Assembly (NCBI RefSeq): GCF_009650765.1
Contig: NZ_CP045740.1
Location: forward strand, 6,610,001-6,674,000
Length of the DNA: 64,000 nt
Reading direction: 5' to 3'
Source of the DNA: Streptomyces sp. SUK 48
GTDB lineage: Bacteria; Actinomycetota; Actinomycetes; Streptomycetales; Streptomycetaceae
A program made the translations under genes and the position numbers. Shown in pieces: positions 55,147 to 62,533 of the stretch (the first letter of the stretch is position 1; each line of letters opens with the position of its first letter). The notes under the pieces are model-generated. The model saw nothing but the letters and a program-made list of their open reading frames with translations, ran no database searches and was not told the origin of the DNA.

Positions 55147-56616
55147 GTGACCACCCCCCACGACTCCCGACTCCCGCTCCAGGCCGTCCTGTTCGACATG
55201 GACGGCACGCTCGTGGACACCGAGCACCTGTGGTGGGAGGCGGTCGAGGCGGTCGCCGGGCGGCCGCTGACCGAGGCCGACCAGCCGGATGTGCTCGGCC
55301 GCCCGGTGGAGCACACCGCCCACTGGCTCGCCCGGACCACCGGGCGGGCCGTCGGTGACCTCGCCGCCGGACTCCACCGCGAGTTCGCCGACCGGGTCCG
55401 CACCGCGATCGTGCCCCGCCCCGGCGCCCTCGCCCTGCTGGACGCGCTGGCCGCCGACGGCGTGCCGACCGCGCTGGTCACCGCGTCCCCGCGCGCGGTC
55501 GCCGACGTCGTCATCGAGGCCCTCGGCGTCCACCGCTTCGCGCACTCCGTCACGGCCGACGACACCGCCCGCACCAAGCCCGACCCCGAGCCCTACCTCG
55601 CCGCCTGCCGCGCCCTCGGCGTCGAGCCGGCCGGCTGCGTGGCCGTCGAGGACACCCCGACCGGCGTGGCCTCCGCCGAGGGCGCCGGGTGCGCGGTGCT
55701 CGCCGTGCCCTCCCTCGCCCCGATCGGCGCCGCGCCCGGCCGCACCGTGCGGGACAGCCTGGCGGACGTCACCGTCGAGGAGCTGAGGGCCATGACCGCG
55801 CCCGCGCTGACCGTCATGAGCTGGAACCTCTGGCTCGGCGGCGCGCGGATCGACGACCACCGGGCCAAGCAGATCAAGGTGATCCTGGACAGCGGCGCCG
55901 ACGTCGTCGGGCTCCAGGAGACCGCGGGCACCGCCGCCCAGGAGCTGGCCGAGGCCCTCGGCTGGCACCACCACCGGGCCGGCGAGAACCTCGGCGTCCT
56001 CAGCCGCCACCCGATCACGGCCCACTTCGGCGACCCGGACCCCGGCTTCTACGGCGCGACCGGCGTCCGCGTCCAGGTCGCGCCGGGCCGGGCCGTCGAC
56101 GTATGGACCGCGCATCTGCACTACACGCCGTACGGGCCCTACGAGTCCGCCTTCGACGGGCTGCCGGCGGCCGAGCTGATCGCCCACGAGGGGACGCGGC
56201 TCGCCCAGATGCGCGAGGCGCTGGAACGGATCGAGGAGGCGTCCGAGGAGGGGGTCCCGGTCGTCCTGACCGGCGACTTCAACTGCCCCTCGCACCTGGA
56301 CCGGTCCGACGTCGCCTGGCCGGTGATGCAGGCCGCCGAGCAGGCGGGGTTCGCCGACGCCTACCGCCAGGCCCGTCCCGACCCCGCCGAGGCCCCCGGG
56401 CACACCTGGTCGCCGATCCACCCGGTGCACGAGGACGGCAGCGGCCGGGCCGAGCCGCAGGACCGGATCGACTACGTCCTGCACCGGGGCCTGACCGTCC
56501 GGGACGCCCGCACCGTGGTCACCGGGGACCCCCGTCCCTGGCCGGACGTGGCCGAAAACGAATGGCCCTCCGACCATGCGGCGGTCCTCGCCTCCTTTGC
56601 GTTTCCTGTGAGCTGA
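55147..56616 (+). CDS. HAD-family phosphatase fused in frame to an endonuclease/exonuclease/phosphatase domain
   Basis: A single open frame of 489 residues. Residues 10-212 are a HAD hydrolase with motif I LFDMDGTLVDT (Asp17, Asp19), motif II TASP, motif III Lys in TKPDPEP and motif IV VEDTPTG. Residues 216-489 are an EEP-family metal phosphoesterase with MSWNLW, GLQET, LTGDFNCPSHLD, RIDYVL and WPSDHAAVLA. No stop codon lies between them. GAGGAG sits 9 bases before an internal ATG at 55792, so the second part may also be made alone. As the last gene of the importer operon it probably processes a phosphorylated or phosphodiester substrate. Confidence 0.85.
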   Translation: MTTPHDSRLPLQAVLFDMDGTLVDTEHLWWEAVEAVAGRPLTEADQPDVLGRPVEHTAHWLARTTGRAVGDLAAGLHREFADRVRTAIVPRPGALALLDALAADGVPTALVTASPRAVADVVIEALGVHRFAHSVTADDTARTKPDPEPYLAACRALGVEPAGCVAVEDTPTGVASAEGAGCAVLAVPSLAPIGAAPGRTVRDSLADVTVEELRAMTAPALTVMSWNLWLGGARIDDHRAKQIKVILDSGADVVGLQETAGTAAQELAEALGWHHHRAGENLGVLSRHPITAHFGDPDPGFYGATGVRVQVAPGRAVDVWTAHLHYTPYGPYESAFDGLPAAELIAHEGTRLAQMREALERIEEASEEGVPVVLTGDFNCPSHLDRSDVAWPVMQAAEQAGFADAYRQARPDPAEAPGHTWSPIHPVHEDGSGRAEPQDRIDYVLHRGLTVRDARTVVTGDPRPWPDVAENEWPSDHAAVLASFAFPVS

Positions 56617-56710
56617 CCTGGGGTTATCGGGGGTCGGCGTTGCGGTTCGAGGTGACCGTCCCGTAAGTTGTGCGAGCTCTCTACTGACTGGTAATACCGG
56701 TAGGTCTTCC

Positions 56711-59700
56711 ATGCGCTGGCCCCTCGGCCGTCCCACCACCGTCCGCACCCGGATCGTGGCGCTCGCGCTCGCACCGGCCGTCGCCCTGATGGCCCTGTGG
56801 GGCTTCGCCATGGTGTCGGACACCGCGGAGCTGCGCGCGCTGATCCGGGTCCAGGGGGTGTACGCCGACTTCGGCACCCCCGTGGACACCGCGGTCGGGC
56901 AGATCCAGATCGAGCGCCGGATGTCCGCCGCCTATCTGGGCGCCGGCGGCCGGGACGCCGCGGGGGCGGGGCAGCTGCTGGGCCAGCAGCGCCGTACCGA
57001 CCAGATGGTCGACGCGATGCGGCAGGCGATCCGCGGCGGCGACCGCGGCCGGCTCACGACGCGCCAGCGGCAGTCGCTGGACGCCATGGTCACGGCCACC
57101 GACCGGCTGGACGGGCTGCGGCAGCGGGTGCTCACCCGGGAGATCAGCTGGGACCGGGCGGTCGAGCAGTACAGCGCGGTGATCGAGCCCACCTTCGACG
57201 TGCAGTCCACGCTGACCGCGCTCCAGGCCGGACAGCTCGCCCGGGAGACCGAGACCGTCTTCGAGCTGGTCCGGGTGCGCGAGTTCGTCTCCCGCGAGGA
57301 CGCGCTGGTCGCGGGCGCGCGGGCGGCGGGCACCGCGCTGACCCCCGGCCAGTACGACGCGCTCACCCAGACCATCGAGGACCGGCGCGTCTTCCAGCAG
57401 ACCTATGTGCCCGACCTGCCCGCCGACTCCCGGGCCCTGTTCGAGAAGTTCCAGGACGGCGCCCTGTACCGCTCCCTGAACCAGGGCGAGGACGCGCTGC
57501 TGCGGGCCGGGGCCGGCGGGGCGTCCCGGGCGGTCGCGGCGGACAGCTGGCGTTCGACCGTCGACCGGATCGTCAAGCAGTACCGCGATCTGTGCACCGC
57601 CGCGGCCGACAACTCCGCCGCGCGCGGGCGGGCGTTCGCCTACCGGCAGCTGACCAGGGCGGCGATCGCCGGTGCCGCCGGACTGGTCGTCGCGGGGCTG
57701 TCGCTGTGGTTCGCGGTGCGGGGCGCGCGGCGCATCTCGCGCCGGCTGGAGGCCCTGCGGGACGCCGCCGATGTGCTCGCGGAGCGGCAACTCCCCGATG
57801 TGATGCGCCGGTTGAGTGCCGGTGAGGAGGTGGACGCCCTGGCCGAGGCGCCGCCGCTCGCCGCCGCGGGGGACCGCGACGACGAGATCGGGCAGGTCGG
57901 CCGGTCCTTCAACACCGCGCGGCTCGCCGCGGTCGAGGCGGCGGTGCGGCAGGCGACGCTGCGCCGGGGCCTGTTCGCGGTGCTGCTCAACATCGCGCGC
58001 CGCAACCAGGCGCTGGTGCACCGGCAGTTGAAGCTGGTGGACACGCTGGAGCGGCGCACCGAGGACCCCGACGTGCTGCGCGAGCTGTTCCGCATCGACC
58101 ATCTCACCACTCGGATGCGGCGGCACGCGGAGAGCCTGATCATCCTCTCCGGCTCGGCGCCGGGCCGCCGTTGGCGCCGGCCGGTGCCCATCGCGCAGGT
58201 CGTCTCCTCGGCGGTCGGCGAGATCGAGGACTACGCGCGGGTGGTCGTACCGCCGATGCCGGACACCGGGATCGCGGCGGACGCGGTCGCCGACGTCGTC
58301 CATCTCTTCGCCGAACTCCTGGAGAACGCGACGGTGTTCTCGCCGCCGCACACCCAGGTCACGCTGCGCACCGGGCGGGTCGGCGGCGGCTTCGTGCTGG
58401 AGATCGACGACCGCGGGCTCGGCCTCGACGCCGAGGCCCACGCGCACGCCGAGCGCACCCTCACCGACCCCGACGCCTTCGACCCCACCCGCCACGACCG
58501 CCTCGGCCTCTACGTCGTCGGCCGCCTGGCCGCCCGCCACGGCATCGACGTCAGCCTCCGGGACTCCCCGTACGGGGGTACGACGGCGGTGGTCCTCCTC
58601 CCGGAGACGATCCTGGCGGCGACCGGCGAGACGGACACGCGGCCGGACCCCGAGCCGACCGCCACGCCACCGGCCACGCCGACCGGGGTGTGGGCCGGGC
58701 ACGGAGACCCCGGGCACGGAGACCCCGGGCACGGAGGCGCCGGGCACGGAGGCCCTGGGCACGGAGGCGCTGGTCGCGGGGGCGCGCGGGTGCCGCTGCC
58801 GCCCGAGGAGCGCGGCGAGGTACGACCGCTGCCGTCGGCCGGGGTACGACCCCTGCCGTCCCGGCGCAGGAACGGTCCTGCGGAGCCCGGGACACCGTCG
58901 ACCGGGTCACCCGGCGGCGCCCCGCACCCGTCCGCGCAGCCCGGCCCCCTGCCCGCGCGAGGTTCCGGCCCGTCCGTGGGCGGCACCCCGTGGCAGGCGT
59001 CGTACACGGACCATCGCCTCTCCGGTCCCGGCGACGCCTCGCACCCGCCCGCGCAGTCCGGCTCCCGTCCCGCGGAGCGTCCCCGTGCCGCCGAGTCCGC
59101 CACCCCGTGGCACGCGCCGCACGGCTCCTCGTCCACCCCCGGCCCCGGCGCCCCCGCGGCGCCGTCCGGCGGAGGCCCCGCAGCCAGTGCGCCCCCGCCC
59201 CTTCCCACCCGGCGTCCCGGCGGCCATGACGCCCCGGGGCAGCCCCCGCACGCCCCCACCGCCGGGCCCGGTGCCCCCGCGAGCACTCCTCCTCCGCCCC
59301 TTCCCGCGAGGCGTCCGGGTCCCTCCGCGTCCGCCGACGCGTGGCAGCCCCCGCACGCCTCCGCTCCCGGTCACGGCGCCTCCGCGTCCGCCCCTCCTCC
59401 GCCTCTCCCCACCCGGCGCCGCGGTGCTCCCGACGGCGGCGTCCCGGCCGAGGCCGCCGGTGCCGCCCCCGTGCTTCCCACCCGTGTCCGTCAAGCGTCC
59501 CTCGCGCGCCAGTTGCGTGACGAGCCGCAGGACCAGGCGAAGGGCGGGCGGCGGGAGGTCGACGCCGAGGAGATGAGGGCGATCTTCGGGGCGTTCCAGC
59601 GCGGGCTCGATCAGGGGCGCAAGGGGATGCCCGCGCGGCCCGAGCGGCCGGGGGCCACCGATGGCGACACCGTGAACATCCACGTCGACGAAGGGACGGA

Positions 59701-59719
59701 CACCGACGATGCACGGTGA
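56711..59719 (+). CDS. cvnA: Conservon sensor-like ATPase CvnA
   Basis: A 1002-residue membrane protein and the first gene of a conservon. Two membrane segments (about 13-35 and 314-336) flank an extracytoplasmic nitrate/nitrite-sensing-type helical domain. A HAMP-like stretch, a histidine-kinase-like helical region (414-475, ALVHRQLKLVDTLERR) and an ATPase domain follow. The N box LFAELLENATVFSPP is near 533, with EIDDRGLGLD and RLGLYVVGRLAARHG further on. The last 350 residues are Pro/Gly/His-rich with PPLPTRRPG-type repeats. Conservons behave like membrane heterocomplexes resembling GPCR systems. Its 3' end overlaps cvnB. Confidence 0.92.
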   Translation: MRWPLGRPTTVRTRIVALALAPAVALMALWGFAMVSDTAELRALIRVQGVYADFGTPVDTAVGQIQIERRMSAAYLGAGGRDAAGAGQLLGQQRRTDQMVDAMRQAIRGGDRGRLTTRQRQSLDAMVTATDRLDGLRQRVLTREISWDRAVEQYSAVIEPTFDVQSTLTALQAGQLARETETVFELVRVREFVSREDALVAGARAAGTALTPGQYDALTQTIEDRRVFQQTYVPDLPADSRALFEKFQDGALYRSLNQGEDALLRAGAGGASRAVAADSWRSTVDRIVKQYRDLCTAAADNSAARGRAFAYRQLTRAAIAGAAGLVVAGLSLWFAVRGARRISRRLEALRDAADVLAERQLPDVMRRLSAGEEVDALAEAPPLAAAGDRDDEIGQVGRSFNTARLAAVEAAVRQATLRRGLFAVLLNIARRNQALVHRQLKLVDTLERRTEDPDVLRELFRIDHLTTRMRRHAESLIILSGSAPGRRWRRPVPIAQVVSSAVGEIEDYARVVVPPMPDTGIAADAVADVVHLFAELLENATVFSPPHTQVTLRTGRVGGGFVLEIDDRGLGLDAEAHAHAERTLTDPDAFDPTRHDRLGLYVVGRLAARHGIDVSLRDSPYGGTTAVVLLPETILAATGETDTRPDPEPTATPPATPTGVWAGHGDPGHGDPGHGGAGHGGPGHGGAGRGGARVPLPPEERGEVRPLPSAGVRPLPSRRRNGPAEPGTPSTGSPGGAPHPSAQPGPLPARGSGPSVGGTPWQASYTDHRLSGPGDASHPPAQSGSRPAERPRAAESATPWHAPHGSSSTPGPGAPAAPSGGGPAASAPPPLPTRRPGGHDAPGQPPHAPTAGPGAPASTPPPPLPARRPGPSASADAWQPPHASAPGHGASASAPPPPLPTRRRGAPDGGVPAEAAGAAPVLPTRVRQASLARQLRDEPQDQAKGGRREVDAEEMRAIFGAFQRGLDQGRKGMPARPERPGATDGDTVNIHVDEGTDTDDAR
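58695..58784 (+). repeat. 15-bp tandem repeat in the cvnA tail region
   Basis: Six in-frame copies of CCGGGCACGGAGACC or close variants run from 58695 to 58784, encoding a GHGDP/GHGGA pentapeptide repeat. The first two copies are identical and the last is worn. Confidence 0.85.
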
Positions 59720-60146
59720 CGACCAGACCCGTATCCAGGCCGCCGCGCCCGCCGGAACACCCGGCACGGACCTCGGCTGGCTGCTGGACGACCTCGTGGC
59801 GCGCACCGACCACGTACGCCAGGCCGTGCTGCTGACCGCCGACGGCCTCGCGCTGAGCAGCTCCGAGGGGATGCCCCGGCAGGACATCGAGCACCTGGCC
59901 GCCGTCTGCTCCGGCTTCCACGGCCTCGCCCGCTCGGCGGGGGAGCGGTTCGCCGCGGGCCGGGTGCGCCAGACCATGGTGATGCTGGACGAGGCGTACC
60001 TGTTCATCACCCCCGCGGGGCACGGCAGCCGGCTCGCCGTGCTCAGCGAGGCCGGCACCGACGTCGGCCAGCTCGCCCACGAGATGGCCCTGCTGGTCCG
60101 CCGGCTCGGCAGCCATCTGGACGCGGCAGCCCGTGCCACCCCATGA
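59709..60146 (+). CDS. cvnB: Conservon roadblock/LC7 protein CvnB
   Basis: A 145-residue roadblock/LC7-fold protein (LGWLLDDLVARTDHVRQAVL, TADGLALSSSEGM, HLAAVCSGFHGLARSAGERF). In conservons CvnB works with the small GTPase CvnD as a GAP- or GEF-like partner. The ATG lies inside the end of cvnA, so the two are translationally coupled. No GTPase gene follows cvnC here, which leaves its usual partner missing from the locus. Confidence 0.92.
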   Translation: MHGDDQTRIQAAAPAGTPGTDLGWLLDDLVARTDHVRQAVLLTADGLALSSSEGMPRQDIEHLAAVCSGFHGLARSAGERFAAGRVRQTMVMLDEAYLFITPAGHGSRLAVLSEAGTDVGQLAHEMALLVRRLGSHLDAAARATP

Positions 60147-60153
60147 TCCCGCC

Positions 60154-60537
60154 GTGAGCGACGAGCACTGGTACGAGGACGAGACCGGGTCGATGGTGCG
60201 GCCGTACACCGTGACCCGGGGCCGTACCCGGCCCTCGGACCGGCACTCCATCGACCTGATGTCCCGGGTCACCGCCCTGGCGGCCGCGGACGCCGCGAGC
60301 GCCGGCGTCGACCACGCGAGCGCCGCCCTGCTGGACCTGGTGCGGCGCGGCCCCCGCCCGGTCGCCGAGCTGGCCGCCGACGCCGACCTGCCCCTGACCG
60401 TGGTGCGGGTCCTGCTCGGCGACCTGGCCGAGGCGGGCCTCGTCCGCATCGCCGCGCCCCGCCGCGACCCGGCCGGCGGCCCCACCGCCGACCCCGGGCT
60501 GCTCCGGGAGATCGTCGACCGGCTGCGCGAGATCTAG
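60154..60537 (+). CDS. cvnC: Conservon DUF742 protein CvnC
   Basis: A 127-residue DUF742 protein with the family N-terminus (WYEDETGSMVRPYTVTRGRT) and a winged-helix-like C-terminus (PVAELAADADLPLTVVRVLL). GTG 60154 is chosen; GTG 60133 is also in frame and would overlap cvnB. In complete conservons cvnD starts near or inside the cvnC end. Here the TAG stop is also the flank of a MITE-like element, and cvnD is absent. Confidence 0.88.
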   Translation: MSDEHWYEDETGSMVRPYTVTRGRTRPSDRHSIDLMSRVTALAAADAASAGVDHASAALLDLVRRGPRPVAELAADADLPLTVVRVLLGDLAEAGLVRIAAPRRDPAGGPTADPGLLREIVDRLREI

Positions 60538-60697
60538 GGCCTCTCGTTTGGATCTTGCCGGGCTCGCGGGGGTCTGGCACCGCGCCTCGCGGCGTTGTCG
60601 TCGGTTGCCATGACTCCGCCATGTCGCCCTCCTCCGCCTTGCGATGCACGGCACCAGACCCCGCTCCCTGATCCGGCCTGATCCAAACGAAAGACCC
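60538..60697. mobile_element. 160-bp MITE-like element between cvnC and the DUF4232 gene
   Basis: The left end GGGCCTCTCGTTTGGATC and the inverted right end GGGTCTTTCGTTTGGATC form terminal inverted repeats of about 25 bp. A second arm, GGTCTGG, is matched by CCAGACC inside. Both sides are flanked by CTAG or TAG; the left TAG is the cvnC stop. No transposase is encoded. The end sequence resembles IS5-type elements common in streptomycete genomes, from memory. A third partial copy of the end (TAGGGCCCCTCGTTTG) follows at 60698-60713. Confidence 0.7.
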
Positions 60698-60809
60698 TAG
60701 GGCCCCTCGTTTGTAACAGCCATGTAGGGGACAGGTGCCGACCGGAACCCCTGTTCCACCCCGCCAGTCTCAGGGAACAGCACGTCAGCCGTACCTCCGA
60801 AGGGGAATC

Positions 60810-61475
60810 ATGCGCGTCCAGAAGATCTCGCTGCTCGCCGTCGCCGTCGCCGCGGGCCTGTCGCTCACCGCCTGCGGGAGCAGCGGCGGCAACTCCGGCG
60901 GCAGCGACTCCTCGCCGAGCAGCGCCGCCTCCGACACCTCGGGCTCCCAGGGCTCCGGCGGCGACGGCGGCTCGACGGGCTCCACCGGTTCCACGGGCTC
61001 CGGCGCCACCGGCTCCACCGGCCAGAACGGCGGCCAGTCGACCGGCGCCCACGGCCCCACCGGCTCCGGCCGCGCCTCCGGCGCCGGCTGCACCACCGCC
61101 CACCTGGCCTTCAGCACCTCGGGCGGCATGGGCGAGGGCCAGCTGATCGTCAACATGAAGAACACCGGCTCGGCCAACTGCACCCTGCACGGCTTCCCGG
61201 GCGTCGACCTGAAGGGCAAGGACGGCACGGACAGCGCCTCCCGCAGCAAGCTCGCCGCCCCCACCGTCACCCTCCAGCCGGGCGCCGAGACCCGCTTCAC
61301 CCTGCACTACCCGCCGAACAACTCCGGCGGCACGGGCGTGACCTTCACCCAGCTCGTCGTCACCCCGCCGAACGAGACCCACTCCACGACCCTGAAGGCC
61401 GGGATCAACGTCCCCGTCACCGACGGCAGCGACGGCCCCGGCATCACCGTCGACCCGGTCGGCACCGGCAAGTAA
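60810..61475 (+). CDS. DUF4232 domain lipoprotein
   Basis: A 221-residue secreted lipoprotein. The signal peptide ends in the lipobox LSLTAC (Cys at about residue 21). Residues 25-90 are a low-complexity Ser/Gly/Thr linker, and residues 91-221 are a DUF4232 beta domain (CTTAHLAFSTSGGMGEGQLI, NTGSANCTLHGFPGVDL, both cysteines present). ATG 60810 follows AGGGGAA. Function is unknown. It is one of several streptomycete surface proteins with this domain and stands alone behind the MITE. Confidence 0.85.
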   Translation: MRVQKISLLAVAVAAGLSLTACGSSGGNSGGSDSSPSSAASDTSGSQGSGGDGGSTGSTGSTGSGATGSTGQNGGQSTGAHGPTGSGRASGAGCTTAHLAFSTSGGMGEGQLIVNMKNTGSANCTLHGFPGVDLKGKDGTDSASRSKLAAPTVTLQPGAETRFTLHYPPNNSGGTGVTFTQLVVTPPNETHSTTLKAGINVPVTDGSDGPGITVDPVGTGK

Positions 61476-61680
61476 CGCGGGCCCCGAAGCGCACGGGGGC
61501 GCCCGCACAGCGCCCCCGGACCGCGTCCCGGCGCGGGCGCGCAACGAATCACCGCCCCGCCCCCCTCGCACGCAACGAACCGCGCACCGGCGCGCAACGG
61601 CTGCTCCTTGTCCGGCCGCGCGCGCCGCCCGTACCGTCTATCTGACCCCGAACCCCCTCCGTGACCGGTGAGGTAGACGC

Positions 61681-62469
61681 ATGCGCACCGCCCTGCTCCA
61701 GAGCTCCGGCCACCCCGGCTCCGTCGCCGAGAACCTCCGGGTTCTGGACGAGGCCGCGGGCCGGGCCGCCGCCGCGGGCGCCGCGCTGCTGACCGCGCCC
61801 GAGATGTTCCTCACCGGCTACGCGATCGGCGACGGGATCGGCCGCCTCGCCGAGCCCGCCGACGGCGCCTCGGCCACCGCGATCGCCGAGACGGCCGTCC
61901 GGCACGGCCTCGCCATCGCCTACGGCTACCCCGAGCGCGACGGCGACACGGTCTACAACTCCGCGCAGCTGATCTCCGCCGACGGCACCCGGCTCGCGAA
62001 CTACCGCAAGACCCACCTCTTCGGCTGCTTCGAGCGCGACCACTTCACCCCGGGCGAGCACCAGGTCGTACAGGCCGAGCTGAACGGCCTCACCGTCGGC
62101 CTGCTGATCTGCTACGACGTCGAGTTCCCGGAGAACGTCCGAGCCCACGCCCTCGCCGGCACCGATCTGCTGCTGGTCCCGACCGCGCAGATGCACCCGT
62201 ACCAGTTCGTCGCCGAGTCGATGATCCCGGTGCGCGCCTTCGAGAACCAGATGTACGTCGCGTACGTCAACCGGGTCGGTGCGGAAGGGGAGTTCGAGTT
62301 CGTCGGCCTCTCCGTCCTCGCCGGGCCCGACGGCGTCCCGCGGACCCGTGCGGGCCGCGCCGAGCAGCTGGTGTTCGCCGACGCCGACCCGGCCTTCCTG
62401 GCCGCCTCCCGCGAGGCCAACCCCTACCTGAAGGACCGCCGTCCGCAGCTGTACGGCTCCCTGAGCTGA
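61681..62469 (+). CDS. davA: Carbon-nitrogen hydrolase, probable 5-aminovaleramidase (DavA-like)
   Basis: A 262-residue nitrilase-superfamily amidase with the catalytic triad Glu41 (APEMFLTGY), Lys110 (NYRKTHLFG) and Cys144 (LLICYDVEFPE). From memory the whole sequence closely follows Pseudomonas putida DavA (EMFLTGY, YGYPER, YRKTHLFG, ICYDxEFPEN). Next to it is a DavB-like monooxygenase, which would supply the amide. Predicted reaction: 5-aminovaleramide to 5-aminovalerate in lysine catabolism. An indole-acetamide or phenylacetamide role is an alternative. The 205 bases upstream show no firm promoter. Confidence 0.8.
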   Translation: MRTALLQSSGHPGSVAENLRVLDEAAGRAAAAGAALLTAPEMFLTGYAIGDGIGRLAEPADGASATAIAETAVRHGLAIAYGYPERDGDTVYNSAQLISADGTRLANYRKTHLFGCFERDHFTPGEHQVVQAELNGLTVGLLICYDVEFPENVRAHALAGTDLLLVPTAQMHPYQFVAESMIPVRAFENQMYVAYVNRVGAEGEFEFVGLSVLAGPDGVPRTRAGRAEQLVFADADPAFLAASREANPYLKDRRPQLYGSLS

Positions 62470-62533
62470 CCCGACGCTCCCTCGGCCGGCCCTTCTCTTC
62501 TCTCAGTTCTTTCGCGCAAGGAGTCCGTACCCC

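Noticed and set aside
55147..55790. The HAD domain as phosphonatase PhnX
   Set aside because: The cap region lacks the PhnX lysine context I would expect. The sequence fits the beta-phosphoglucomutase/GPH-like HAD group better.
60538..60809. A hidden or frameshifted cvnD between cvnC and the lipoprotein
   Set aside because: The 270 bases are too short for a GTPase of about 190 residues. No GxxxxGK or NKxD motif appears in any frame, and most of the stretch is the MITE.
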